NCBI RefSeq assembly: GCF_000176135.1
Contig: NZ_ACZN01000014.1
Coordinates: 186,001 to 250,000 of the forward strand
From: Vibrio coralliilyticus ATCC BAA-450
GTDB lineage: Bacteria; Pseudomonadota; Gammaproteobacteria; Enterobacterales; Vibrionaceae
Length of the DNA stretch: 64,000 nucleotides
Reading direction: 5' to 3'
Shown: positions 51,735 through 60,737 of the stretch, piece after piece
How the letters are laid out: the number at the start of each line of letters is the position of its first letter
Numbering within the stretch: the first letter of the stretch is position 1
Notes under the pieces: model-generated
Seen by the model: the letters and a program-made list of their open reading frames with translations, nothing else
Databases searched by the model: none
What the model was told of the DNA's origin: nothing
Position numbers and translations under genes: made by a program

Positions 51735-52193
51735 ATGGGACAGGGTAGGTACAATGAGCAATTTGTTTCGTATTTCATTGAGGCAGAAGTGACGATTTAC
51801 AATAAAAACAAGCGGCAAATTGGCGCAGGGTATAAACCTTTGCATGATGAAGAGGTCGCGTTACCAAAAGCACATGATCAGACAGCAAAGCAGCGACTGG
51901 TCAAGCAGCGCCAAGATAGAAAGCAAGAGTTAGCCTATACACAAGAAGATGAGCAGCGGTGGGCTGCCAATCGAGCGCGAGTATTGGCATCTAGAATGGT
52001 GGATCAACAAATGAGGCTAGTAAGTAGTCGTGGAGTACCGATTGCCAATTCACCTTATTTTATAGTCTCTCCTGACAAAACCTACCAAGGTGTTTCTGAT
52101 TCAGAGGGTTTTCTACCCCGGGTTTCGACGACTCACCCCGAGGAGTTAGAGGTCTATATCGGTGTTTTAGCATTGGAGAGGTGGCATGACTGA
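51735..52193 (+). CDS. carrier-like protein with transthyretin-type domain, upstream of the toxin
   Basis: About 152 aa (ATG 51735; GTG 51729 is also possible). The N-terminal half is charged and helical. The C-terminal part MRLVSSRGVPIANSPYFIVSPDKTYQGVSDSEGFLPRVSTTHPEELEVYIG resembles the beta-sandwich that ends many VgrG and PAAR proteins of type VI secretion (pattern G-x-P-hydroxyl/Asn-x-P-Y, G-x-T/S-D-x-x-G). It may link the toxin to the spike. Overlaps the toxin gene by 8 bp. Confidence 0.6.
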   Translation: MGQGRYNEQFVSYFIEAEVTIYNKNKRQIGAGYKPLHDEEVALPKAHDQTAKQRLVKQRQDRKQELAYTQEDEQRWAANRARVLASRMVDQQMRLVSSRGVPIANSPYFIVSPDKTYQGVSDSEGFLPRVSTTHPEELEVYIGVLALERWHD

Positions 52194-53082
52194 TACGCTA
52201 TTCAATACAACTATGGTTACCGACAATCAAAACGGCTCGGTGATTGATCACACGTCAGAAAATATGCCAGCGAGAGGGTTCTTCTTTGCTGTAGTGGATG
52301 AGGTTGGTAAAGATGGTTTTCTAGTTAGAAAAGTATACGGTTCATTAAGTGACCCATACTTAAAAGCCATGAACTTACCAGATCAGAGAATGTGGAGCGA
52401 AGTTTTCCCCGAGAACTACGGGTTGTCTGGTAAAGACTTAACTTCAAAAGCAAGTGTTGCTGAGCATGTCATGGGGATTAACACTAAATCTCGGTTCGTT
52501 TCGACGAGCTCAACCTTTCCTCAAGGTTCGCCTAGATTCCAAGGCAAATCGATATATATTGATATAAGTAAGACATTGAAAAGTGGGGCTAAGTTAGTTA
52601 CAACTGAAGAGATCCTTGCAGCGCTCGAAGAATATAAGTCTATCGCCCCTAAAAAAGTAAAGCGGATAGAACAGATTATGGGCTACGTACGAAATATTGA
52701 TCACGAAGTCTTAGTTGCAGATCCTGTTCCAGCACGTGCTATTTTTACGAATGAATCATTAAAGCATGCCAAGGCTATCGGAAGAGTGGGAAGAGTGGTT
52801 CAAGTTTTTGGGTTCGCTTTCACGGCCTATGATCTAAGTGTTGCCAGTAAAGAGTCAATTAGAACTGAAAGCATGGCTCCGATTAGTGCTGAAGTTATAC
52901 GTCAAGCTGGCGGCTGGGGTGCTGGAGTTGCAGGACTAAAAGCAGGGACAGCACTGGGAGTTGCATTGGGTATTGAAACGGGACCAGGTGCCATTATTAC
53001 AGGGGCAATTGGTGGAATAGTCTTTGGTGCCGCTGGATATTATGGTGCCGATTGGGTAGCGGATTTTATTTATGAAAACTAA
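52186..53082 (+). CDS. ADP-ribosyltransferase-like toxin with glycine-zipper tail (candidate T6SS effector)
   Basis: About 298 aa. The N-terminal half looks like the fold of toxin ADP-ribosyltransferases: FFAVVDEVG, then TKSRFVSTSSTFPQGSPRFQGKSIYIDISKT (an STS-type motif with strand Y-I-D-I), residues about 100-140. The final 70 residues are a glycine-zipper membrane segment (GGWGAGVAGLKAGTALGVALGIETGPGAIITGAIGGIVFGAAGY). No signal peptide. Activity is inferred, as no clear catalytic Glu pair (E-x-E) was identified. It is overlapped at the end by the likely immunity gene (11 bp). Confidence 0.65.
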   Translation: MTDTLFNTTMVTDNQNGSVIDHTSENMPARGFFFAVVDEVGKDGFLVRKVYGSLSDPYLKAMNLPDQRMWSEVFPENYGLSGKDLTSKASVAEHVMGINTKSRFVSTSSTFPQGSPRFQGKSIYIDISKTLKSGAKLVTTEEILAALEEYKSIAPKKVKRIEQIMGYVRNIDHEVLVADPVPARAIFTNESLKHAKAIGRVGRVVQVFGFAFTAYDLSVASKESIRTESMAPISAEVIRQAGGWGAGVAGLKAGTALGVALGIETGPGAIITGAIGGIVFGAAGYYGADWVADFIYEN

Positions 53083-53617
53083 TTGGCTGAGTAGACTTTT
53101 AAGAAAAAAAACACAGACTGAAAGTCAAGGTTCACTCAGTTTGGAAAAATATGAGGATACATACCCTAAAGTTTCTCTATCTGAAGAAATGAATGGATGT
53201 GCCTACAACCTATTTTTCTTAATTGGACCAGAGAGTGTTGATGCCATAACTCGCTCGATACAAGCATACTCTGATGACGAATTTACATTAAATGGGACAC
53301 AAGAGCCACAGGATCAATCCAACAAGGACTTGATACTAAAAGTCAATATCTTTCCTGACTTTGGAGGCTATATTGTCCATATCATTACTAATGAAGATCA
53401 ACTGATTAGCGGTATTTTACAGTCAAATTACGCACCTCCACTTCCTAAGATATCGTTTCCCGACTTAAACCCTATGGAATATGGAGCACTTCAAGGAAAT
53501 GTAGACTTTTGGTTTCAGTGGCTCTGGCTTCCCTACTGGCTGCATATCTCTGCTAGTGAGCGTGAAAGTTTAGGCCTTTCTGTTGACTGGATTGAGTTTA
53601 TAGAAGAAAGAACGTAG
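53072..53617 (+). CDS. candidate immunity protein of the effector module
   Basis: 181 aa, soluble, acidic, no recognised family. Contains VSLSEEMNGCAYNLFFLIGPESVDAI and an aromatic C-terminus (NVDFWFQWLWLPYWLHIS). It follows the toxin with an 11-bp overlap, the place of a cognate immunity protein. A hairpin terminator-like structure (AGAGTCAA / TTGACTCT) lies at 53691-53715. Confidence 0.6.
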   Translation: MKTNWLSRLLRKKTQTESQGSLSLEKYEDTYPKVSLSEEMNGCAYNLFFLIGPESVDAITRSIQAYSDDEFTLNGTQEPQDQSNKDLILKVNIFPDFGGYIVHIITNEDQLISGILQSNYAPPLPKISFPDLNPMEYGALQGNVDFWFQWLWLPYWLHISASERESLGLSVDWIEFIEERT

Positions 53618-53687
53618 CAATGCCAGCACTGATTTTTCGCAATAATATAAGAGTGAACGTGAGGCTGCTTTCGCAACTAGGGACATA

Positions 53688-53719
53688 AAAAGAGTCAACA
53701 TGATAATTTGACTCTTTAG
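53688..53719 (+). terminator. terminator-like hairpin after the effector module
   Basis: Stem AAAGAGTCAA / TTGACTCTTT with a 9-base loop; last arm is T-rich. Confidence 0.6.
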
Positions 53720-54531
53720 AATGACAGTAACTAATATCGAGCGAAAGGCTGAAGTTGCTGTGACTGGTCACATTCACTTAAAGGTTTAGCCACGCTACCC
53801 AGCCCCTGAATTTTTATTGCAGAATAGGCACTCAAGCTTTTCCAAAAGAGTGCTTCCTTGTACTGAGGCTTTTTGGCATGGAAATGGACAGAATTCATCA
53901 GCGACACTGCGAATTTGGTGGTGTATTACTTGCTCAGGGACGTGGAAACTGGGGGGCTTATTCTACAGCTTACACATATAGCGTAAACGTAAATTTCATC
54001 ACTAAGTGCAAATAACCTTACAACATTAATACCTGTTCCAGTATGGGGATGCCATTCCATGTATTTATTTAAGCTTGCGTATTTCCTTGCTACATAAGCT
54101 TATAATTATTGAATAAGTTCCATATTTTTCTTTCATTAATTAACATTTAAAAAATCATTAGAATAAAAAGCAACCCATCTATTTATTTCTATCTTTTATC
54201 ATATTTTTGTTGTCGTACTTCTGTATGCAAAAGAGACTTATACTACCGATTTCGACTAAAGCACTGATTATTCAGTGTGTGTTGGCAATGAAATAGAGTT
54301 TTATTCCGCGCTAACACGTGCGAAAATGTTTCTGTTGAAATGTTCGGAATAGTCACAAATCTTTAGCTAGAATAAAATCAGTGCTTTACATCCATTCAAA
54401 TCAAAGTCAAATGTAGACTTATTAATAACGAGCACAATAGTTGAATTGATCTCGCTATTAATTTAATCATCAACAATATAATTATATTTTAATAATATTT
54501 CGTAAAATTGACCAAAAATAATGGATAATAC
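53720..54531. other. long AT-rich gap with a small inverted-repeat element
   Basis: No ORF. At 54257-54269 and 54376-54388 the 13-bp word TAAAGCACTGATT occurs as an inverted repeat, about 132 bp end to end, and the left arm overlaps a hairpin CACTGA-TTAT-TCAGTG (54262-54277). This may be a MITE-like element. The remaining DNA shows no recognisable signal beyond the promoter of the gene at 54532. Confidence 0.5.
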
Positions 54532-55983
54532 ATGTTTATAAGAAAACTGATTGCAACATCAATTCTTGCTTCTGCCTCTCTATCGGCTGCGTATGCTGGT
54601 GATATTGACGTTTATTTTAACCACCCAGTCAATGCGCCAGCGCAACAAGCGAACCTGGAAACAAAAATCATTGACTTCATTAATAGCGCTCAGACATCGG
54701 TTGATCTCGCTGTCTATGATCTCGATCTTCCGGGTATTGCAAACGTCCTAGTGGCGAAAAAAACTCAGGGTTTAACGGTACGCTTTATTACCGATGAAGA
54801 CAATATCGCTGGGGAAAATGAGGAAGCCATTAATATCTTAAATGCAGGCAATGTTCCTTGGATCGATGATACTGAAAACGGAAGTGCAGGCTCTAAAATC
54901 CAGCACAATAAATTTATTGTTGTCGATAATGCAAGAGTCTTGGTTGCGTCAGCTAACTTCACCCAGAGTGGTATCCACGGCGATCTGGATGGAGAAGGGA
55001 ACCTGATCAGTGACGGTAACGCTAACCACCTAGTTACTGTTGAATCCTCACAGCTCGCGAATATTTACACCACCCAATTTCTGCAAATGTGGGGGGACGG
55101 GCCTGGAGGTGCAAAAGACTCTCTGTTCGGCTTGGGCAAAGTAGACCACCAAATTGAGACCGCTTACACCGACAACGAGAACATTCGACTGGATGTGCAA
55201 TTCACGCCGCAGTCACCCAGCCTGTACACCGGTTCAACTCTGGAAAACTTGGAAAATTATGTTACTGCGGCCAACACGCGTATTCATACTGCCCAGTTTG
55301 TCTTCAGTGCTCAGGATGTTGCGGATAAAATGAAACTTCGCCATGACGCTGGTGTTGAAGTTCAAGGGGTGGGGGATCCGAGCTTCTTCAGCCGCTACTA
55401 CAGCGAGTTTATGGATATGGCCAACACCCCTAAGCTGAACCCGAATGGCGCCTATGAAACCGACAGCTATACCGGCGCGCCTGACAACCCTTGGAGTAAC
55501 CCAGCTGACGTCCGGATTGCGAACCTGAACGGTGGTGACAAGTTCCACCACAAATACTGGATTATTGACGATCTGGTCATCACCGGCTCGCACAACGTAT
55601 CCGGCTCTGCAGCCTTTGGTAACGATGAGAATGTTCTGGTCATCCACAGCGCAGAGGTGGCTGCCCAGTTTGAAGGTGAATTCAGCCGCCGCTACTGCGA
55701 AGCGGGGGGATCTGAAAACTGCGGCTCGGAGTCGTTGCCTGAAGGTGGTACATGGGAAGGCGTTAGCTTCATCGGTGCCGACGTCGCAACCGTGCTGGAC
55801 ATCGTCAACCAGGCAACACTTTCGGAGCTGGATGTTGAAGCAGCGATGAATGCCACGGCAGCCAACAACATCATCGCGGCGAGAACTATCGCGGATATGG
55901 ATCAGCTCGCCGCCGTTCCTTACGTGGGTGCTGCTGCCATGCAGGATCTGAAGGACTACATTCCGACCTGGGAAGCAAAGTAA
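54532..55983 (+). CDS. secreted phospholipase-D-fold protein with helix-hairpin-helix C-terminus
   Basis: 483 aa. Signal peptide MFIRKLIATSILASASLSAAYAG. Two HKD motifs: HNKFIVVDNARVLVASANF (about residue 124) and HHKYWIIDDLVITGSHNVS (about 341), as needed for PLD-type phosphodiesterases (nuclease or phospholipase). The C-terminal about 75 residues form helix-hairpin-helix-type repeats (LDIVNQATLSELDVEAAMNATAANNIIAA, then VPYVGAAAMQDLKDYI), which in ComEA-like proteins bind DNA. A secreted or periplasmic nuclease is therefore more likely than a lipase. Monocistronic. Confidence 0.88.
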   Translation: MFIRKLIATSILASASLSAAYAGDIDVYFNHPVNAPAQQANLETKIIDFINSAQTSVDLAVYDLDLPGIANVLVAKKTQGLTVRFITDEDNIAGENEEAINILNAGNVPWIDDTENGSAGSKIQHNKFIVVDNARVLVASANFTQSGIHGDLDGEGNLISDGNANHLVTVESSQLANIYTTQFLQMWGDGPGGAKDSLFGLGKVDHQIETAYTDNENIRLDVQFTPQSPSLYTGSTLENLENYVTAANTRIHTAQFVFSAQDVADKMKLRHDAGVEVQGVGDPSFFSRYYSEFMDMANTPKLNPNGAYETDSYTGAPDNPWSNPADVRIANLNGGDKFHHKYWIIDDLVITGSHNVSGSAAFGNDENVLVIHSAEVAAQFEGEFSRRYCEAGGSENCGSESLPEGGTWEGVSFIGADVATVLDIVNQATLSELDVEAAMNATAANNIIAARTIADMDQLAAVPYVGAAAMQDLKDYIPTWEAK

Positions 55984-56444
55984 CCAGTAAGCGTAATGCA
56001 GGACGACAAGAACAGAGGATGAACGTCTCTTTTTACATCAATTTTCGCTGAGCCGAACGCTCACCCGAGCGGAATGTCCTCTGTCTCAACTCGATTGTCA
56101 ATGGAGAGGTGGAGTTATAATGGCCTCCTCCTCTCACCTAAAGGTGCGAGCGATATTTTATACTGATTAGCCACCGATTGAATAGACGTCAGGCGAGTAC
56201 TATAAAGAGTCGTCCCAAATGGTGACCAGTACGCATGCAGTTTAGTCAGTATATTTAGTTCAACGGTGCCCAATACAGCGACAGCATATCTGCTACGGAT
56301 GTGACCTGGACATCAGCAGCTTTTCAAATGGGGCATGAGTCGTGCCACAAGGCGCTGTCAAGCTTGGTCCAGTTGGACGCGTGACCGTTGGGATTTCTGT
56401 GCTAGGATGGGCACACAGGATTTCATCGAAGGAACGGCGCTGCT
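55984..56444. other. gap without gene
   Basis: An imperfect inverted repeat ACAGAGGA / TCCTCTGT (about 56013 and 56089) may terminate the upstream gene. A plus-strand frame at 56342 overlaps the next gene and is not supported. Confidence 0.4.
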
Positions 56445-56939
56445 ATGGCCTGCTTAAAACACACTCTGATCCACCATCTCACCCAGCTCAAAACGATGAT
56501 GGCCCGTATGCCAGCCTCGGTGCTGCCTTGCTCGTTAGCACCTGACATGTTTTCTCTGGAAAAACACGCCAAAGTGGCGGCCAACTTTGCCTTGCGCGGG
56601 TATTGCCCGTTGCTCGGCGTGGCGACCGTGTCGTTCTACAACGACAAGACAGGGACACAGGCCGTATTGAGTCAGATTGAGGCGACCCTCGCGTATTTGG
56701 CGGCCGCACCCGAGATAGAAGGCTATCAGGACCAAAGGCAGATCACCGACACCGCTGGATTGATTGACGTGACTCTGTGTGAGTCCGAGTTCATCGAACG
56801 GTTCATTTTGCCTAACCTGTTGTTTCATATGGGCATGGTATACGCGATCGGTAAAACGCAAGGCGTGGCGCTCAGCAAAGGCGACTTCGACGGGTTTCAC
56901 CACTATCCCCCTGGCTTTTGCTTTAGCCAGGTCAGTTAA
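56445..56939 (+). CDS. DUF1993-family protein
   Basis: 164 aa. The family pattern is clear: HTLIHHLTQLKTMM, SLEKHAKVAANF, ALRGYCPLLGVATVSFYNDKTG, and the C-terminal LPNLLFHMGMVYAI and FDGFHHYPPGF. DUF1993 belongs to the DinB-like helical bundle group; the activity is unknown. GC-rich like its neighbours and followed 18 bp later by a membrane protein gene. Confidence 0.85.
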   Translation: MACLKHTLIHHLTQLKTMMARMPASVLPCSLAPDMFSLEKHAKVAANFALRGYCPLLGVATVSFYNDKTGTQAVLSQIEATLAYLAAAPEIEGYQDQRQITDTAGLIDVTLCESEFIERFILPNLLFHMGMVYAIGKTQGVALSKGDFDGFHHYPPGFCFSQVS

Positions 56940-56957
56940 GCCTAGGGAGCACGCACC

Positions 56958-57302
56958 ATGGAAGCAGAACACATGATATGGATGGGGTGGGTGATGCTGT
57001 GGGCATTGCCCTATCTGGTGCAATCCGCTGGTGTGTGCATCGGACCGTTCAAGCACATCGCGTTTTTGGATCACCAATTGGCGCGATCGGCGCGCCCCAT
57101 TTTGTCGACACCTGACCGGCTGCCCGACCTGCCATACACCTTCTTGACCATTGGCCTTCGATTCCAGTGCTACTGCTTACTGTTTCCCGCTCTGTGCTGG
57201 CGAGCGACGACCCGTCGGGGCAGTTTTTGGCTACTAATGGGGCTCAACTTCGTGTGGATTTGGAGCGTCATCGTCGGGGTCGTTTGGATCGGAGGGCGAT
57301 AA
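56958..57302 (+). CDS. membrane protein of unknown function
   Basis: 114 aa with three hydrophobic segments (WVMLWALPYLVQSAGVCIG; FQCYCLLFPALCW; LLMGLNFVWIWSVIVGVVWI). No family recognised. Probably cotranscribed with the DUF1993 gene. Confidence 0.65.
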   Translation: MEAEHMIWMGWVMLWALPYLVQSAGVCIGPFKHIAFLDHQLARSARPILSTPDRLPDLPYTFLTIGLRFQCYCLLFPALCWRATTRRGSFWLLMGLNFVWIWSVIVGVVWIGGR

Positions 57303-57316
57303 GACGAGAAATGCCG

Positions 57317-58105
57317 TTAACTGAGCGCCTGACCCAAGGGGCCAAAATAGGCGTGTAACGCCCGATAAATCGCCTGGCGATGCGCGATGTCAGGATACAC
57401 TGGCTGCACATCCTGGCGCGTGGTTCCCTTTACCAGATACGCATTGTCAATCTCCGCGCACGACTCGATCGCCGCCTCAAATGCCCGTGCCATCATCTCC
57501 GTGGGCGACGAAAAATACCGCTGCGCCAAGGCCTGATCGGCTCGCACACTGCGAGCCACATAATCGTGCTTGTCGAGGGTGTCGCCGCTCAATAAGGTGA
57601 CGGCAAAGAGCGCCATCAGTCGCTCGTTCAGCGGGTGCGCGATCGGCGGGCAGTCTTCAAGCCAGCAGTCACTGGCAAATCGGGGGCGCAAGCTCGACGG
57701 CCCAGACGTGTCGAGGTCAAAGGCTTTATCCGCAATGTAATGATCGAAGGCGTGCCAGAATTCATGCGCCAGCGCGCCCGCACCGGCATTCTTGGCTAAG
57801 GCCAGTTCTCGCCGGCGGGGATCGTAATGCGCTTGCACGCCCTGACGTCCCCCGGTGCCAAAAGCGAAGTTGAGCGTGCCGCGCAGGCCCATTGCATGGG
57901 GCGGAAGGGCGAGCAGATAAGCCAGATCCGCTAACGAGTCGTAAATCAGGTTGGCCGCAAGCGCTTTTTCTTCTTGTGTTACCCAACGACCCACCCGCAG
58001 GTTACCCATGCCAAAGGTGCGTTGGATGTCCTGGAACGTCGCAGGCTCGCCATGCCGGTAGTCCGGACCGCGGCGCGTTTGGTGTTTGAAATGCGTCAGC
58101 TTCAC
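57317..58105 (-). CDS. CLCA_X-type protein with HExxH-like metallopeptidase motif
   Basis: 262 aa. The N-terminal FQDIQRTFGMGNLRVGRWVTQEEKALAANLIYDSLADLAYLL and LNFAFGTGGRQGVQAHYDPRRRELAL are typical of the LPD1/CLCA_X group found beside phage or conjugative polyvalent proteins. The motif GALAHEFWHAFDHYI gives H-E-x-x-H, a zinc-site signature, so a protease role is possible. Cytosolic, monocistronic. Confidence 0.8.
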   Translation of the reverse strand: MKLTHFKHQTRRGPDYRHGEPATFQDIQRTFGMGNLRVGRWVTQEEKALAANLIYDSLADLAYLLALPPHAMGLRGTLNFAFGTGGRQGVQAHYDPRRRELALAKNAGAGALAHEFWHAFDHYIADKAFDLDTSGPSSLRPRFASDCWLEDCPPIAHPLNERLMALFAVTLLSGDTLDKHDYVARSVRADQALAQRYFSSPTEMMARAFEAAIESCAEIDNAYLVKGTTRQDVQPVYPDIAHRQAIYRALHAYFGPLGQALS

Positions 58106-58236
58106 TGTAGGGTATCTGGTCGATGCTCCACGAACCGATGATCGGCCGCCTGGTGTCTTAGCAGGGCAGTATACCCTGAACTGGGGGCTTGTCGATGCTC
58201 ACCTTCGCATGATTTCATGGACGCCCACATAGCCCC

Positions 58237-58986
58237 TCAACGCGAGGACGGGTCGCGCTGGGAATGAGGGGAGGCGAGGTTTCTCAGCGGGGAGACATGT
58301 GCATCGAACGCAACGTCACGACGTAAAAACCGCGGCTCGTCAGTGCACCGCGGGGCGCGGATCCGGTCCATGCGAAAATGGCGAAAGTCGCCACGCTGTG
58401 GATCCCAGGCCACCAGATACCACAACGGCGGTAAAATGAGCAGGGCATGCGGCTCCACACAGCGATGCGTGCCTTGGCCTTGCGCATCCACGTAGTCAAA
58501 ACGCAGCGGACGGCATTGCAAAAACGCCTGCTCAAACGCGGGCAATAAGTCGGGATCTTGCTCGGTGTGTCCGGTGATGTCCACCTCAGGTGCAAGCTGT
58601 CCGACAAACAAGCCGGCCAATAAGCGGCGCAAATCGTTCAGTTTGTCGCTTGGCAGGGCGGCTTCGAGTTGAGCCAGCGCACGGTCCGCGGCATCGGTAA
58701 ACGGCAGCCCACCAATTGCTGAGAGGGTGGCGGTGCTGATCACCAGCGCAAACACCGCTTCGACAGACAGCGTTACGGTGGCTCGCATCGAACGCGGATC
58801 CAGTTGGATGCCGCCCCCACGCCCAGGTTCCGCATGGATAATCCAACCTTCATCGCGCAGAGCGTTGAGATCTCGCAGCACCGTCCGACGAGATGCCCCT
58901 ACCGTCTGCGCCAAGGTGGCCAGGGTGGCGGTGCCATTGCGGCGCAGGTGACGCACGATGGCGTCTTGTCGAAGTCGAACGGTCAT
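58237..58986 (-). CDS. DeoR/YafY-type HTH-WYL regulator
   Basis: 249 aa. N-terminal HTH (RQDAIVRHLRRNGTATLATLAQTVGASRRTVLRDLNALRDEGWIIHAEPGRGGGIQL) and a C-terminal WYL domain (LQCRPLRFDYVDAQGQGTHRCVEPHALLILPPLWYLVAWDPQRGDFRHFRMDRI). Divergent from the epoxide hydrolase gene with a 91-bp gap, suggesting control of it. Confidence 0.9.
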   Translation of the reverse strand: MTVRLRQDAIVRHLRRNGTATLATLAQTVGASRRTVLRDLNALRDEGWIIHAEPGRGGGIQLDPRSMRATVTLSVEAVFALVISTATLSAIGGLPFTDAADRALAQLEAALPSDKLNDLRRLLAGLFVGQLAPEVDITGHTEQDPDLLPAFEQAFLQCRPLRFDYVDAQGQGTHRCVEPHALLILPPLWYLVAWDPQRGDFRHFRMDRIRAPRCTDEPRFLRRDVAFDAHVSPLRNLASPHSQRDPSSR

Positions 58987-59077
58987 GGGCAGGCTGATAA
59001 AGATGACAAATTATGGCACTATTTAGCGATATTGTGTCCCGGACGTCAAGCGGACGTCGACAACCAGGAGACACAGT

Positions 59078-60022
59078 ATGTTCAAATCGCCCTTTCCTCG
59101 TGCCAAGATGCTATCGTGCAACGGGATCACCCTCGAAGTCTTTGACGCCGGCCAATCGCCGGGTCGTATGCCCATCGTACTTTGCCACGGCTGGCCCGAG
59201 CTTGCCTTTTCCTGGCGCCATCAGATCCCAGCGCTGGTCAAGGCTGGATACCACGTTATCGTCCCCAATCAACGTGGTTACGGGGGCTCGTCTTGTCCCG
59301 ATGCTGTCTCGAGCTACGACATCACCCACTTGACGGGCGACTTGGCTGCGTTGCTGAATCACTACGGGTATGAGGACGCCATCTTTGTCGGCCACGACTG
59401 GGGCGCCATGGTCGTTTGGGGGATGGCCTTGCTTCACCCACACCGGGTTCGCGCCCTGATCAACCTCAGCCTCCCATATCAGGTGCGCACAGACCTGCCC
59501 TGGATTGACGCGATGGAACAGGGGATGGGCGCTGAACATTATATGGTGCACTTTTGCCGTCAGCCCGGCGTCGCAGACGCTGTCCTCGACGAGTATCGGT
59601 CACAATTTTTGCGCAATGTGTACCGCAGCCAACTGCCGCCGGCCTCGCCAGAGCCGGGCATGGCGATGATCGCGCTGGCCCAGCAGTCGACCCCACAAGG
59701 CCAGCCACTCATGAGTGACGACGAATGGCGCGTTTATGATGCGGCCTTCGCCCACACCGGTTTTACGCCCAGCATCAATTGGTATCGCAATCTGAACCGA
59801 AACTGGCACCAACTCGCCGATGTGCCCGCCTTGGTCCACCAGCCCACCCTGATGATCTACGGGACTCAGGACAGCATACCCGTGTTGGCATCGCTCTCCG
59901 ACTATGTCCCGAACGTGACGACCGTGCACCTAGACTGTGGCCACTGGATCCAGCAGGAGCAACCTGACGAAACCAACCGCGTGATGCTCGAGTGGCTACG
60001 CGATCTCGAACACGAGTGCTGA
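59078..60022 (+). CDS. alpha/beta-hydrolase, epoxide hydrolase-like
   Basis: 314 aa. Oxyanion motif HGWPELAFSWRHQIPAL, nucleophile elbow VGHDWGAMVVW with Asp, lid tyrosines region (WRVYDAAFAHTGF and NWYRNL) and catalytic His near DCGHWIQQEQPDE. ATG 59078 follows AGGAG. This is the signature of soluble epoxide hydrolases. Regulated by the divergent WYL protein, inferred. Confidence 0.92.
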   Translation: MFKSPFPRAKMLSCNGITLEVFDAGQSPGRMPIVLCHGWPELAFSWRHQIPALVKAGYHVIVPNQRGYGGSSCPDAVSSYDITHLTGDLAALLNHYGYEDAIFVGHDWGAMVVWGMALLHPHRVRALINLSLPYQVRTDLPWIDAMEQGMGAEHYMVHFCRQPGVADAVLDEYRSQFLRNVYRSQLPPASPEPGMAMIALAQQSTPQGQPLMSDDEWRVYDAAFAHTGFTPSINWYRNLNRNWHQLADVPALVHQPTLMIYGTQDSIPVLASLSDYVPNVTTVHLDCGHWIQQEQPDETNRVMLEWLRDLEHEC

Positions 60023-60152
60023 GGGTGGGGCCCTAAATGGTCTGACTAAGACAAAATCACAAAAACAGGGCGAAAAACGGCCCATTTCTGCATGGTTTTT
60101 TCCGCCCGCAATCACTACCCTTATCGCCCCTTAAAGTCGAGAGAGTACAACG

Positions 60153-60659
60153 ATGAAAGCTTGGTTCGCTGGCATACTGATGAGCGTGGCGTGGCACGCG
60201 GGCGCGCAGTGCTATCCGTCCACCGTGCAAAGCCCGACCCCATTTATGGGGCACAGTGGTGAGGTGTTCCAACTCGCAGACGGGACGCTGTGGGAGATCC
60301 GTCAAGCCTACGAGTACCTGTATCACTATGCCCCGCGTGTGGAAGTGTGCCCGAACCTAGGCACCTTGACGGTGGCAGGGAAGACCCTGCCGATCACCGC
60401 CCTCGGCCGGGTGGCGCTTCATCGCGATCCCCTAGGGCCGGACGAGATCCTCCACTCGGCGATCGCCGGCCAGTTTAATGGCTTTGAAGGCGATACCTTG
60501 TTTAAACTCGCCAACGGACAAGTCTGGAAGCAACGAGAATACGCCTACTGGTACCACTATGCGTACACGCCATCGGTCCGCATTGAACGCGTGAACGGTC
60601 AGTATCGGATGACCGTCAACGGCGTGGCGAAAAGCATCAGTGTCGTGCGCTTAAAATAG
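60153..60659 (+). CDS. small exported protein
   Basis: 168 aa. Signal peptide MKAWFAGILMSVAWHAGAQ. Two similar halves: GEVFQLADGTLWEIRQAYEYLYHYAPRVEV and DTLFKLANGQVWKQREYAYWYHYAYTPSVRI, each a strand-rich unit with an aromatic patch. Periplasmic or secreted, no named family. ATG 60153; GAGAG twelve bases upstream. Confidence 0.75.
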   Translation: MKAWFAGILMSVAWHAGAQCYPSTVQSPTPFMGHSGEVFQLADGTLWEIRQAYEYLYHYAPRVEVCPNLGTLTVAGKTLPITALGRVALHRDPLGPDEILHSAIAGQFNGFEGDTLFKLANGQVWKQREYAYWYHYAYTPSVRIERVNGQYRMTVNGVAKSISVVRLK

Positions 60660-60737
60660 GAGCTCAATCCTAAGCTGGAGCACCGCGAAGCAGGTGTACA
60701 CAAGCTGACCTACTCGACAGTAAGCATAGGAAGGGAC

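Noticed and set aside
56342..56545. 67-codon frame before the DUF1993 gene
   Set aside because: Overlaps the true gene out of frame and has no family features.
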